A stretch of DNA of 64,000 nt from the NCBI RefSeq assembly GCF_000308695.1, contig NZ_BAGG01000035.1, positions 1-64,000 of the forward strand, written 5' to 3'. Of the stretch, positions 33,186-41,878 are shown piece after piece (the first letter of the stretch is position 1; each line of letters begins with the position of its first letter). The notes beneath the pieces are model-generated. The model had not been told where the DNA came from. It saw only the letters and a list, made by a program, of their open reading frames with translations, and searched no databases. The DNA is from Nocardia takedensis NBRC 100417 (lineage in GTDB: Bacteria; Actinomycetota; Actinomycetes; Mycobacteriales; Mycobacteriaceae). Made by a program: the position numbers and the translations under genes.

Positions 33186-34584
33186 GTTCGTCGGCCTCGC
33201 GCGCGGCAACCAGCAGGTCATCGATGGCGACGGGCACGGCGTCGGCCAGCACGGCGACGTCGGGGACCAGATCGCGGCAGGCGATCAGACCGAAATCCAG
33301 GTTGCCGTCCAGCGAGAGCACCGTGACGGTGAGGCCCGCGCCGTCGAACACCGGCCCGAACGGGTACAGACCCGCGATGCGCAGACCGAGGAAGTTCAGC
33401 GGGACCGACGGCCCCGGCACGTTCGACACCACCAGGTTGTGCACCACCGGGTGGTGTTCGGCCAGGCCCAGTTGCGAATACAGGCGGATGGCGAAGCGGG
33501 CGGTGTTGGGCGGCGCGAAATTCGTCAGGTCGCGCAGGAAATCGGGGTCGACCTCGTCGTGTTCGCGCTTGGCCGCCCGATTGGCCGCCGCGACCGCGCG
33601 CAACCGCTCGGCCGGATCGGCGATGTCGGTGCCCAGTTCGGCGAACAGCGAGGACACCTTGTTGATGCCGTCGTCATGGCGGGTCGTGCGGTGCACCGAC
33701 ACCGGCACCGAGGCGATCAGCGAGCGGTCCGGCAGTTCGTCGTGCTTGGTCAGGTAGTCGCGCAGCGCGCCGCCGACCACGCTCATCACCACGTCGTTGA
33801 CCGTCACGTCGAACCGGGTCCTGATCTCCTTGATCGCGTCCAGATTCGCCTCGGCGAACGCGATTCGGCGACGCGCGCCGATGCAGCGGTTGAAGGGGGT
33901 GCGCGGCGCGGTGAGCGGTAAGGCCATGCCGCGCTGGTTCTTGCGCCTGCGGTGCGCGAAGCCGGCCAGCATCCCCAACGTCTTGGGCACCATGCCGAGG
34001 ATGGCGGCCTTGGCGGGCATGCGGATCGCGGCGTCGGTGAGCAGTCGCCAGTCCGCGGGCTGCGATTCGGGCTCCCAGTCCTTGGGCTCGGTCGCGGGAA
34101 CCGAATCCGGGCCGAGGTCGCACAGCGCGAGCAGGATGTCCGCGGCGGTGACGCCGTCGACGGTGGCGTGGTGGTATTTGCACACCACCGCCAGCCGTCC
34201 GTCCGGCAGACCTTCCACGATGGTCATCTCCCACAGTGGGTGGGTGCGCTCCATCGGGGTGCTCGCGATGTCGGCGACGAGTTCGGCGAGTTCGTCGCGG
34301 CCGCCGGGGCTGGGCAGGCCGACGCGGTGCAGGTGGTTGTCGAGATCGAATTTCGGATCGTCCACCCAGACGGGGTGGTCGAGGTTGAGCGGCACCTCGA
34401 CCACGCGTTTGCGCATCTGCGGGACCAGCGACAGCCTGCGGCCGAGTTCGGCGCGAAAGGTGTCGTAGGAGTAGGGCGTTTCGCTCGCGGCGGGGTCGAG
34501 GATCAGCAGCGCGCAGACGTGCAGGTGCTGGGTGGGGGTTTCGAGATAGAGAAAGCTGGCATCCAATCCTGTCAATCGTTCCAT
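33181..34584 (-). CDS. WS/DGAT-family wax ester synthase/diacylglycerol acyltransferase
   Basis: A 467-residue acyltransferase of the WS/DGAT (Tgs) family that esterifies acyl-CoA with diacylglycerol or a fatty alcohol to form storage lipid. The catalytic HHxxxDG motif is present as HHATVDG (about residue 138), the N-terminus reads LTGLDASFLYLE, and NVPGPSVPLNFLG matches the family's second conserved block. Length is normal. A KstR-like operator lies 14 bp before the ATG. Multiple paralogues are usual in mycolata. It probably forms triacylglycerol during growth on lipids or sterols. Confidence 0.95.
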   Translation of the reverse strand: MERLTGLDASFLYLETPTQHLHVCALLILDPAASETPYSYDTFRAELGRRLSLVPQMRKRVVEVPLNLDHPVWVDDPKFDLDNHLHRVGLPSPGGRDELAELVADIASTPMERTHPLWEMTIVEGLPDGRLAVVCKYHHATVDGVTAADILLALCDLGPDSVPATEPKDWEPESQPADWRLLTDAAIRMPAKAAILGMVPKTLGMLAGFAHRRRKNQRGMALPLTAPRTPFNRCIGARRRIAFAEANLDAIKEIRTRFDVTVNDVVMSVVGGALRDYLTKHDELPDRSLIASVPVSVHRTTRHDDGINKVSSLFAELGTDIADPAERLRAVAAANRAAKREHDEVDPDFLRDLTNFAPPNTARFAIRLYSQLGLAEHHPVVHNLVVSNVPGPSVPLNFLGLRIAGLYPFGPVFDGAGLTVTVLSLDGNLDFGLIACRDLVPDVAVLADAVPVAIDDLLVAAREADEL

Positions 34585-34597
34585 AGCGAGATTCTAC

Positions 34598-34611
34598 TAG
34601 AACGCGTTACA
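34598..34611. promoter_or_regulatory. KstR-like operator upstream of the WS/DGAT gene
   Basis: TAGAACGCGTTACA fits TnnAACnnGTTnnA exactly and ends 14 bp before the WS/DGAT start codon, a position suited to repression. It is nearly identical to the site at 33172-33185. Confidence 0.7.
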
Positions 34612-34815
34612 GTTTTCACCCACCTCGAGGGAACAATGAGCACGTCAGGGGCCTGCCTGCTGTTGATCACGGTGTTCACCTGCGCGGACGGAATGACGAA
34701 CGCTCTGTGTGTTACCAGAGGTTCTATATATGTGTATGATCGTTGCTACAGTCACGCAGGAATATGTGTGTGGTCGCGCCGGTGAGACCTCGGCGCGAAA
34801 GAACGAGGAGTACCG

Positions 34816-35709
34816 ATGAAGCTACTTCGTCGACGCGCCGCGCGCGTCGAGACCGACCCCGGCGAGGTGGCGCTGCACGCCCGCGACGTCCGTTTCGACT
34901 GGACCGACACCCCGCTGCACTGGATGCCGGGCGAACCCGTCGCCTCCCACCTCATCAACGCGCTCAATCTGCTGCTGCCCGAAGGGGAGCGGATGTTCTG
35001 CGCCGCCTACGGCGAAGCGCTGCCGCACGTCAAGGACGAGAAGCTGCGCGAAGCCATGCTCGGCTTCATCGGCCAGGAATCCATGCACGCCGAAACCCAC
35101 GACAAGGTGCTGCGCGAGGTCCTGATCGTCAACGGCGTCGACCCCGCCCCCTACCTGCGCCAAGCCGAATACCTGTTCCGCAGGACCCTGGGCCCCGACC
35201 CCGCCGCGGGCGACCAACACCTGGTCGAACGCCTGGCCGTCATCGCCTGCCTGGAACACTTCTTCGCCTACCTGGGCGACTGGGTGCTCAACGCCGACCT
35301 CGAAGGTTTCGACGCCGACCCGCGCGTGGCCGACCTGTTCCGCTGGCACGGCGCGGAGGAAGTCGAACACCGCCACGTCGCCCACGACGTCGCCTGCTAC
35401 TTCGGCGTCGGCTACCTGCGCCGCGTCGCCGTCATGGCGCTGGTCTTCCCGGTCTTCCTCACCCTGGTCGCCCGCGGCGCCAAATTCCTGATCCACCAGG
35501 ACCCGGCCCTGCCCGACCTCGGCTACCCCCGTCTGCTCGGCCACATCAGCACCGCGATGTGGCGCGGCGCGCTGCCCAGCGTGCCCTCGTTGGTGCGCAG
35601 CGCGATCTCGACGCTGCGGCCCGGTTACGACCCCGGCTCGGTGGGCTCCACCGCCCAAGCCGTCGCCTACCTCGCGCTCTCGCCCGCCGCGCGGGCCGTG
35701 GCCTCGTGA
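34816..35709 (+). CDS. PF10118-type metal-dependent hydrolase (ferritin-like)
   Basis: A 297-residue protein of the PF10118 'predicted metal-dependent hydrolase' family, a helical ferritin-like fold. Metal-ligand candidates are E69-type FIGQESMHAETHD, EHFFAYLGDW and AEEVEHRHVAHDV, giving Glu and His pairs that could hold a di-metal centre. AGGAG precedes the ATG. It overlaps the ferredoxin-reductase gene by GTGA, which suggests an oxygenase-plus-reductase pair rather than a hydrolase. The 231 bp upstream hold no gene and probably carry its promoter. Confidence 0.88.
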   Translation: MKLLRRRAARVETDPGEVALHARDVRFDWTDTPLHWMPGEPVASHLINALNLLLPEGERMFCAAYGEALPHVKDEKLREAMLGFIGQESMHAETHDKVLREVLIVNGVDPAPYLRQAEYLFRRTLGPDPAAGDQHLVERLAVIACLEHFFAYLGDWVLNADLEGFDADPRVADLFRWHGAEEVEHRHVAHDVACYFGVGYLRRVAVMALVFPVFLTLVARGAKFLIHQDPALPDLGYPRLLGHISTAMWRGALPSVPSLVRSAISTLRPGYDPGSVGSTAQAVAYLALSPAARAVAS

Positions 35710-36809
35710 GCCCGCGCCCCGTCCCCGAACATCCCCCTGCGGACCTGTTCGGCCGACAGCGCGAGGACCGCGCCGTGCGACTGCTGCACGCCGTGGCCAC
35801 CGCGCGCCTGACCTGGTCGACCATTGTCAACCGGCGCGCCCTCGAACCGATCGTCGACGACCGCCGCCTGCTGCTGGAAGTCACCGACCGGCGCGTGGAA
35901 GCCCGCGACGAGGACGTCCTCAGCCTGCGGCTGCAAGCCCCCGACCGGGCGAAACTGCCGCGCTGGCGACCCGGCGCCCACCTGGACCTGGAACTGCCCT
36001 CCGGTCGCCTGCGTCAGTACTCGCTGTGCGGCGATCCTTCCGACACCCGCGGCTACCGCATCGCCGTGCGGCGCATCCCCGACGGCGGCGGCGGATCGCT
36101 CGAGGTCCACGACACCCTGACCGTCGGCAGCGCCCTGGTCGTGCGCGGCCCGCGCAACGCCTTCCCGTTCGCGGTCCCCGGACACGGATCACCCGCCACC
36201 GCACTGCGTTTCGTCGCGGGCGGCATCGGCATCACCCCGATCCTGCCCATGGCCCGCCTCGCGCACCGACTCGGCCTGGACTGGTCGCTGGTCTACACCG
36301 GCCGCTCCCGCGACACCCTCCCGTTCCTCGATGAACTCGCCCGCTTCGGCGACCGCGTGCGCGTGCGCACCGACGACGAACACGGCCTGCCCGACGCCGC
36401 CGACCTGCTGGCGGGCGTGCGCCCCGGCGCCGCTGTCTACTGCTGCGGCCCCGCGCCGATGACCGCCGCGATCGCCGCCGCCGTGCGCGACCGCGGCATC
36501 GAACTGCACTCCGAACGGTTCTCCCCGCCGCCCATCGTCGACGGACAACCCTTCGAGATACAGATCGCCGCCACCGGGGAGACTTTCGAGGTCCCCGCCG
36601 ACCGCAGCGCCCTGGACGCCATCCTCGACCGCCGACCCGATCGGCCCTACTCGTGCCGCCAGGGCTTCTGCCGCACCTGCCGCGTCCGCGTCCTCGCGGG
36701 CACGCCCGACCACCGCGAGACCGTGCTCACCGAGGCCGAACACGCCGAAGGTGACATGCTGGTCTGCGTCTCGCGCGCGGCGGGCGGACGGCTGGTACTC
36801 GACCTCTGA
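35706..36809 (+). CDS. Ferredoxin reductase (FNR + plant-type 2Fe-2S domain)
   Basis: A 367-residue phthalate-dioxygenase-reductase-like electron transfer protein. The N-terminal 50 residues are a linker. The FMN/FAD domain contains RQYSLCGDP, the NAD domain contains FVAGGIGITPI, and the C-terminal 2Fe-2S ferredoxin domain shows CRQGFCRTCRVRVL with the fourth cysteine in MLVCVSRA. It transfers electrons from NAD(P)H to an oxygenase, most likely the PF10118 protein encoded by the overlapping upstream gene. The EphD-like gene follows 31 bp downstream. It could also serve the desaturases of region 1. Confidence 0.93.
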   Translation: MSPRPVPEHPPADLFGRQREDRAVRLLHAVATARLTWSTIVNRRALEPIVDDRRLLLEVTDRRVEARDEDVLSLRLQAPDRAKLPRWRPGAHLDLELPSGRLRQYSLCGDPSDTRGYRIAVRRIPDGGGGSLEVHDTLTVGSALVVRGPRNAFPFAVPGHGSPATALRFVAGGIGITPILPMARLAHRLGLDWSLVYTGRSRDTLPFLDELARFGDRVRVRTDDEHGLPDAADLLAGVRPGAAVYCCGPAPMTAAIAAAVRDRGIELHSERFSPPPIVDGQPFEIQIAATGETFEVPADRSALDAILDRRPDRPYSCRQGFCRTCRVRVLAGTPDHRETVLTEAEHAEGDMLVCVSRAAGGRLVLDL

Positions 36810-36840
36810 CACTCGCACCCCACAGATCAGGAGACAGTCG

Positions 36841-38613
36841 ATGACGACGATCGATATCGACGCGGACCGCACGGAACGGATCGTCCACAACGAGGGATTC
36901 GACCTCGCCGTCTACGAATACGGCGACCCGGCCGACCCGACCGTGGTGCTCGTGCACGGCTGGCCCGACACCGCCCGCCTGTGGGACGCGGTCGTCCCGC
37001 TGCTGACCGAACGCTTCCACGTCGTCACCTACGACACCCGTGGCCACGGCAACTCCACCCGCACCGACCGGGTCGCCGACTTCCGCCTCGACGCGCTGGC
37101 CCGCGACTTCTTCGCCGTCGCCGACGCCGTCAGCCCCGAACGCCCCGTGCACGTGCTGGCCCACGACTGGGGTTCGGTCCAGGTCTGGGAAGCGGTGTGC
37201 GAACCGCACGCCGCCGACCGCATCGCCTCGTTCACCTCGGTCTCCGGTCCCAACCTCGACCACCTCGGCCAGTGGGTGCGCGCCAGACTGTCCCGCCCCA
37301 CCCCGCGCAACCTCTGGCAGCCGCTGACCCAGCTGATGTCCTCCGGCTACACCGCCTTCTCCATGACCCCCGGCCTCGACCGCGTCTTCCGCGTCGTCGC
37401 CAAGGAGAAGCGCTGGCAGCGCCTGGTCTCACTGATGAACGACACCCCGCCCGACACCGTCACCCTCGGCCCGACCTTCCGCCGCGACGCCATCGACGGC
37501 CTGCTCATCTACCGCGCCAACATCCTGCCCCGCATGTTCGCGCCCCGGCAGCGCCGCACCGAGGTGCCCGTGCAGTTGATCGTCGCGGGCCGCGACGTCG
37601 CCGTGCGCCCCGCGGGCTACGACGACTCGGCCAAATGGACCGACCGTCTCTGGCGACGCGACGTCCCCGCGGGCCACTGGATGCCGTTCTCGCACCCGCA
37701 CCTGCTGGCCACCGCCACCACCGAACTCATCGACACCCTCGACGGCGGCGAACCGCCGCGCGGCCTGCGTCGCGCCGAAACCGGCCGCGTCGCCGCGCCT
37801 TTCGCCGACCAACTGCTCGTCATCACCGGCGCGGGCAGCGGCATCGGCCGCGAGACCGCACTGGCCTTCGCCCGCGGCGGCGCCGAGATCGTGCTCTCCG
37901 ACATCGACCTCGACGCCGCCAAACAGACCGCCGAACTCATCACCGCCGCGGGCGGACTCGCCCACCCCTACCGCCTCGACGTCGCCGACGAGGCCCAGGT
38001 CCGCGAACACGCCGCCGAAGTCCTCGCCGCCCACGGCGTCCCCGACCTGCTCGTCAACAACGCCGGCGTCGGCCAAGCAGGCGGCTTCTTCGACACCAGC
38101 TCCGCCGAATTCGACCGCGTCATGCGGATCAACCTCGGAGGAGTGGTCAACGGCTGCCGCGCCTTCGGCGCCGCCATGGCCGAACGCGGACTCGGCGGAC
38201 ACATCGTCAACGTCGCCAGCATGGCCGCCTACAGCCCCCAGCAGGGCTTCAGCGCCTACACCACCAGCAAGGCCGCCGTCTACATGTTCTCCGACTGCCT
38301 GCGCAGCGAACTCGCCGGCCGCGGCATCTCCGTGCACACCATCTGCCCCGGCGTCGTGCACACCAACATCGTCAACGCCACCGCCTTCGCCGGCGTCGAC
38401 GCCGCGGAGGAGAAGCGCAAACAACAGCGCTACGACGAGCTCTACCGCAAGCGCCGCTACACCCCCGACAAGGTCGCCGCGCAGATCGTGAAAGCCGTCG
38501 AACGCGACCGCAGCATCGTCCCCGTCACCCCGGAGGCGCGCGTCCAACTCCAGTTGAGCAGGCTCGCCCCCGCCGCCGTGCGCTTCGTCGCCGCGCGGGT
38601 CAAACTCACCTGA
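36841..38613 (+). CDS. EphD-like alpha/beta hydrolase-SDR fusion
   Basis: A 590-residue fusion like EphD of Mycobacterium tuberculosis. The first half is an epoxide-hydrolase-type alpha/beta hydrolase (VLVHGWPDTARLWD, nucleophile region AHDWGS with Asp, catalytic His in AGHWMPF). The second half is a classical SDR (TGAGSGIG, NNAG, YTTSK). EphD-type proteins act in the maturation of mycolates and other lipids. AGGAGA precedes ATG 36841; an upstream in-frame start at 36751 is rejected because it would overlap the reductase. The three-gene run PF10118-reductase-EphD suggests hydroxylation or epoxidation followed by reduction of a lipid. Confidence 0.93.
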   Translation: MTTIDIDADRTERIVHNEGFDLAVYEYGDPADPTVVLVHGWPDTARLWDAVVPLLTERFHVVTYDTRGHGNSTRTDRVADFRLDALARDFFAVADAVSPERPVHVLAHDWGSVQVWEAVCEPHAADRIASFTSVSGPNLDHLGQWVRARLSRPTPRNLWQPLTQLMSSGYTAFSMTPGLDRVFRVVAKEKRWQRLVSLMNDTPPDTVTLGPTFRRDAIDGLLIYRANILPRMFAPRQRRTEVPVQLIVAGRDVAVRPAGYDDSAKWTDRLWRRDVPAGHWMPFSHPHLLATATTELIDTLDGGEPPRGLRRAETGRVAAPFADQLLVITGAGSGIGRETALAFARGGAEIVLSDIDLDAAKQTAELITAAGGLAHPYRLDVADEAQVREHAAEVLAAHGVPDLLVNNAGVGQAGGFFDTSSAEFDRVMRINLGGVVNGCRAFGAAMAERGLGGHIVNVASMAAYSPQQGFSAYTTSKAAVYMFSDCLRSELAGRGISVHTICPGVVHTNIVNATAFAGVDAAEEKRKQQRYDELYRKRRYTPDKVAAQIVKAVERDRSIVPVTPEARVQLQLSRLAPAAVRFVAARVKLT

Positions 38614-38617
38614 GCCC

Positions 38618-38690
38618 GCGTCGGGCGACCGAGTTCGTGCGTCGGGCGAGGAGGGTTTGCGTCGGGCGAGGAGGGTTCGCGTCAGACGAC
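38618..38690. repeat. Short tandem repeat, about 20-bp unit
   Basis: Three to four head-to-tail copies of a unit close to GCGTCGGGCGAGGAGGGTT (first copy at 38618, then 38639, 38659 and a decayed one at 38679) fill the space between convergent genes. Confidence 0.7.
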
Positions 38691-39196
38691 CGCGGGGCGG
38701 TCCAGGCTGGAACGCAGCGGCCGCCCCTGCTCGGCGAATCGGCGCGCCAACTCGTCGCGGGCGGACGTGCCGCCCCGGGCGTTCTCCACACAGAAACGGC
38801 CTTCGGCCATCGTCAACAACTTGACGTTGACCAGCCGGATCGGCGACAAGGGGCCCGCGACCGCGGCAGGGACCTCGGCGTCGGTCAGCCCGAACATCAC
38901 CACCGGGTCCTGACCGTCGGCGCGGTAGGCCGCGGGCGCGCCCGGCAACTCCACGCCCGGCAGCGCCATGGTGAGCAGACCGTAGCGTTCCAGCACGTCG
39001 CCGAAGCGGAATCCCAGATTCGCCACCTGATTCGACACATCCATCACCAGCCTGCCCAGCCACGAGCCCGCGACGGCCATCGTGTCGAGGCCGGCGGGCA
39101 GACCGTCGCCGATCCCGTACACCTCGAGCCCGAAACCGTTGGTGGGCTCGGCGTCGTCCCACGAACCGTGATCGCGGGAAGGCCCTCTCCGGTCAA
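38682..39196 (-). CDS. Uncharacterised protein, possibly frameshifted near its 5' end
   Basis: A hypothetical protein of about 165 residues. The body reads EPTNGFGLEVYGIGDGLPAG then PVVMFGLTDAEVP and resembles a suppressor-of-fused-like fold only weakly. No ATG or GTG begins this frame near the upstream gene. A TTG at 39196 makes a perfect TTGA overlap with the upstream stop, but is in another frame (start MTGEGLPAITVRG). A one-base change within the GGG at 39158-39160 would join the two. Either the gene has a frameshift or sequence error there, or translation begins inside at GTG near 39119. It forms an operon with the gene at 39193. Confidence 0.5.
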
Positions 39197-39738
39197 CGGC
39201 TCGGCGGGATCTCCGCTGTCCGTGCGAGTTCGGCCTCGATCGCGGCCACCCGCCCCGCGTCCACACCCCACGGATGCTCCACCCCGACCCGACGGTCCAG
39301 ATCCCACAACACGGCCTGTTCCCCGGGCGCGGCCACCATCGACCAGGCCACCACCGTGCGCCCCAACTGCTCCGCCATCGAACCCGCGCCCCCGCCCGGC
39401 CGCGCCCCCGGTCGCACGTACCCGTCACCGTCGGGGAAGTGATGCAAGAACCGCCCGTAAGCGGACGCGCAGAACGCCGCGTACCGTTCCGTGCACAGGA
39501 TCAACCCGTGCCACGCCTCGTCCACCGCGTGCGAGGGCATCCCGATCACCTGCCCGTCGCGCATCGCCGCGCCGCAACAGCGCAACCACTGCCGCAAACC
39601 GGTCTCCACCAGCTCGCGCGGCTCCCACGGACACGTCTTGAACACCGCCTCCGGCAGCGCCAACGCCGCCACCGCCCGGTCGACCTCACCCAGGTCCATC
39701 CGGCGCCGCGACCGATCCCGAGAGCGAAAAACCACCAC
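39193..39738 (-). CDS. DUF1399/GRDP-like protein
   Basis: A 181-residue protein with the motif DEAWHGLILCTERYAAF and then FLHHFPDG, which matches the conserved WH and HH blocks of glycine-rich-domain (DUF1399/GRDP) proteins, found in plants and bacteria with unknown biochemical role. Start at GTG/ATG 39738 is tentative; an internal ATG at residue 14 is also possible. The stop overlaps the candidate TTG start of the downstream gene, indicating an operon. Its position next to the Cys/Gly-rich membrane protein on the opposite strand is noted, because GRDP and TIGR04222-type genes often lie near such tails in actinobacteria. Confidence 0.7.
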   Translation of the reverse strand: MVVFRSRDRSRRRMDLGEVDRAVAALALPEAVFKTCPWEPRELVETGLRQWLRCCGAAMRDGQVIGMPSHAVDEAWHGLILCTERYAAFCASAYGRFLHHFPDGDGYVRPGARPGGGAGSMAEQLGRTVVAWSMVAAPGEQAVLWDLDRRVGVEHPWGVDAGRVAAIEAELARTAEIPPSR

Positions 39739-39815
39739 GACTCACTGTACGACCGCGGGGCTACCGGCGGTTCGCCGCGCTGAAGACCTGTAGGAACACC
39801 GTTACCATTCGCGAC

Positions 39816-40211
39816 ATGTCCATCCTGATCGGCATCGTCCTCATCGTGCTGCTGTTCACCCTGCTCATCGGCGCGATCGTGGCCTTCGTCATCTACCTGG
39901 TCAAACAGGTCGGCTCCAATAGCCCCCTGGGCGGCGGCAACGGCTTCTTCGGCGGTCAGCAAGGGCAGTGGGCGGCGGGCAGCCACGGAACCCACCATCA
40001 CCACCACTCCGGCTGCGGAGGCGGCACGGACTACCCGCCAGGGTGCGGCGGGGGTTCCGGCGGATCCGACAACAGCGGCTGCGGCGGGGGGAGCAGTTGC
40101 GGGGGCGGCAGTGGTAGCAGCAGTTGCGGTGGGGGGAGCAGCAGTAGCTGTGGCGGCGGTAGCAGCAGCAGTTGCGGCGGAGGCGGCAGCAGCTGCGGTG
40201 GCGGATCCTGA
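39816..40211 (+). CDS. Small membrane protein with Cys/Gly/Ser repeat tail
   Basis: A 131-residue protein with one N-terminal membrane helix (3-28), a His run (60-64) and a low-complexity tail rich in SCGGG units. Eight cysteines are at 67, 77, 89, 95, 104, 112, 120 and 127. Similar Cys-Gly tails occur at the C-terminus of TIGR04222-domain proteins of actinobacteria, where they may bind metal or form cross-links at the cell surface. Here the tail forms nearly the whole protein. Function is unknown. The repeat is imperfect at DNA level, so it is not only recent slippage. Confidence 0.75.
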   Translation: MSILIGIVLIVLLFTLLIGAIVAFVIYLVKQVGSNSPLGGGNGFFGGQQGQWAAGSHGTHHHHHSGCGGGTDYPPGCGGGSGGSDNSGCGGGSSCGGGSGSSSCGGGSSSSCGGGSSSSCGGGGSSCGGGS

Positions 40212-40486
40212 GCTTCGAAGTGCGCGCCCCCCGGTGAGCCCGTCCGACCGGGAACCCGGCGTCCACGCCCGTTGACAACGCGCCCGCCGCGCCCGCCGCC
40301 CACACCTCCCGGGCAACCGAACGGCGATATCCCAGGTGAACCGCTGGTGAACCAGCCCCCACCCGGTCCGCGATGCCGCCGGAACCCGAACTGCGGTGGG
40401 GCACACTCTGATTACATACCCGTGCCGTTTGTGACATCTCACCACGCGGCACACCGATGTGGTGCGGCGAACGCTACAGTTCCTCC

Positions 40487-40660
40487 GTGCAAACACTGAT
40501 AGTCGTCGGCGTGATCGCCGTCGTACTCCTGCTCGTCTTCGCCGTGGTCCAGTTCGCGAGCAGGTCGCCCCACGACAGCCGTTGGGACGCAACCGATTCC
40601 CGTCAACCCGCCTGGGACGACGCCGACCGCCGGGTCGCCGAACGCCCCGTTAGGTCCTAG
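40487..40660 (+). CDS. Small single-pass membrane protein (57 aa)
   Basis: A 57-residue protein starting at GTG 40487: one hydrophobic helix (about 2-23) followed by a polar tail rich in Asp and Arg. No family could be recognised. It is probably real because the open frame has a normal codon bias and membrane topology, but it is short. Its end overlaps the stop of the convergent nitroreductase gene by 11 bp. Confidence 0.5.
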   Translation: MQTLIVVGVIAVVLLLVFAVVQFASRSPHDSRWDATDSRQPAWDDADRRVAERPVRS

Positions 40661-41081
40661 GCGTCAACACCACCACCGCGAGCGGGCGCTTCGTCCGCTC
40701 CTGATACGCGGTGTAACGCCCGTGATTCACCTCGTCCACGATCCGCCACCGGCGTTCGTAGTCCGCATCACTCGGATAAGTAGCCCGAGCGGTGACCGGA
40801 ATCCGTTGCCGCCCAACCTGAATCTCGCAATCCGGTCCGGCCTTCACATTGGCCAACCATCCCGGCGGCCGCGGTGACCCACCGTTGGACGCCGTCACCA
40901 GAAAGTCGCCCCCGTCCCGCCCGTACGTCAACGCCGCCGTACGCTTCTGGCCGGTCTTGCGCCCCACCGTCCGCAACAGCAACGTGGGATTCCCGAACAT
41001 CACCCGATGCCCGACCAAACCCCCACTCCTCTCGTAAACCCACTGATGCACCTTCAGAACGTTCACGAACAGACTGCTCAC
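40650..41081 (-). CDS. Ddn-type deazaflavin (F420)-dependent nitroreductase family protein
   Basis: A 143-residue split-barrel protein of the Ddn/DUF385 family. The diagnostic N-terminal block is LLLRTVGRKTGQKRTAAL and the next is FLVTASNGG with GWLANVKAG. Members bind F420H2 and reduce quinones or nitro compounds; F420 use is typical of mycolata. GTG 41081 is chosen because AGAGGTGGG precedes it; an in-frame start at 41111 is possible. It lies between the small membrane protein and the tRNA gene and is the last conserved chromosomal-type gene before the accessory region. Confidence 0.9.
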   Translation of the reverse strand: MSSLFVNVLKVHQWVYERSGGLVGHRVMFGNPTLLLRTVGRKTGQKRTAALTYGRDGGDFLVTASNGGSPRPPGWLANVKAGPDCEIQVGRQRIPVTARATYPSDADYERRWRIVDEVNHGRYTAYQERTKRPLAVVVLTPRT

Positions 41082-41186
41082 GGACCCACCTCTCCCAGCA
41101 TCACCGACCACCCCACCCTATTCCCCACCGACTGGCACCCGCCCCACCCCACCCGGTAGGCTTCCACCGCCGCTCGACGCGGCTCA

Positions 41187-41260
41187 GGGGCGGTAGCTCA
41201 GTCGGTTAGAGCCGTGGACTCATAATCCATTGGTCGCGGGTTCGAGCCCCGCCCGCCCCA
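41187..41260 (+). tRNA. tRNA with CAT anticodon (elongator Met, or Ile2)
   Basis: A complete 74-nt cloverleaf: acceptor GGGGCGG/CCGCCCC, D arm GCTC/GAGC, anticodon stem GTGGA/TCCAT with loop CTCATAA (anticodon CAT), T arm GCGGG/CCCGC with TTCGAGC, discriminator A. CCA is not encoded. The anticodon loop is shared by elongator tRNA-Met and the lysidine-modified tRNA-Ile2; sequence alone does not settle which. The accessory region begins directly after it. Confidence 0.93.
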
Positions 41261-41272
41261 CAAACACCCTGG

Positions 41273-41728
41273 TCACAGGCTTGAGCGCTGGTTGTAGGGC
41301 ACGCCGCGTTGGTCGTGAGGTGGTGCGGGACGCGGTTCGAGGTCGGTGAGGGTGGTCTCGTGCAGTGAACCTGCGCGACGAAGCGCATTGCCGATGGTGG
41401 CGCTCGAGGCCGCGGTTGTCGGGATGGTCAGGTCCCAGGATGTGTGTGCGGTCGGCAAGCGTGCGTTCGAGCAGGTCGATCGCACGATCGAAGTGCCCGG
41501 TGGCTGAGTACGGCGACACAGCGAAGCCCGACGCGGTGAGAGCGCCAAGGCCAACCACAACCACCACGAATCCCGAACCTCAGTCGCGAGATTCACCGTG
41601 ACCGCGAGCCCGGTCGACACGATCGCCGTCACAGCCGTCGGCACCACCACCCGCGAGGTCATCGAATGACTCACCACCCCACCCCCGTGCATCGCCGCTC
41701 GAAATCCGAACTCGGCCCCTACCCACAC
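41273..41728 (-). pseudogene. Decayed membrane-anchored TPR protein
   Basis: Two frames hold remnants of one protein. The 5' part (about 41727-41600) encodes a transmembrane N-terminus (VVVPTAVTAIVSTGLAVTV). A shift to another frame gives a tetratricopeptide unit FDRAIDLLERTLADR with ILGPDHPD at about 41510-41421. After that no frame continues. TPR proteins of this kinesin-light-chain-like type are abundant in actinobacteria. Position directly behind the tRNA fits debris at an integration site. Confidence 0.6.
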
Positions 41729-41878
41729 TAGGCTCGACCGGGCGACCGCACCCGGGAACTAACCCACCATCTGCACCTGGCCGTCGCCAGCTGCGATTAC
41801 GGATACATCAACCGAAGCGCTCACCGACCGGCAGTCGGCCCGGCTCCCTTGGAGACACTTTCTGGGCAGCGGGTGCGC

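Noticed and set aside
38618-38690. CRISPR array
   Set aside because: Repeats are about 20 bp, contiguous and without unique spacers; the same holds for 46090-46340. No cas genes are present.
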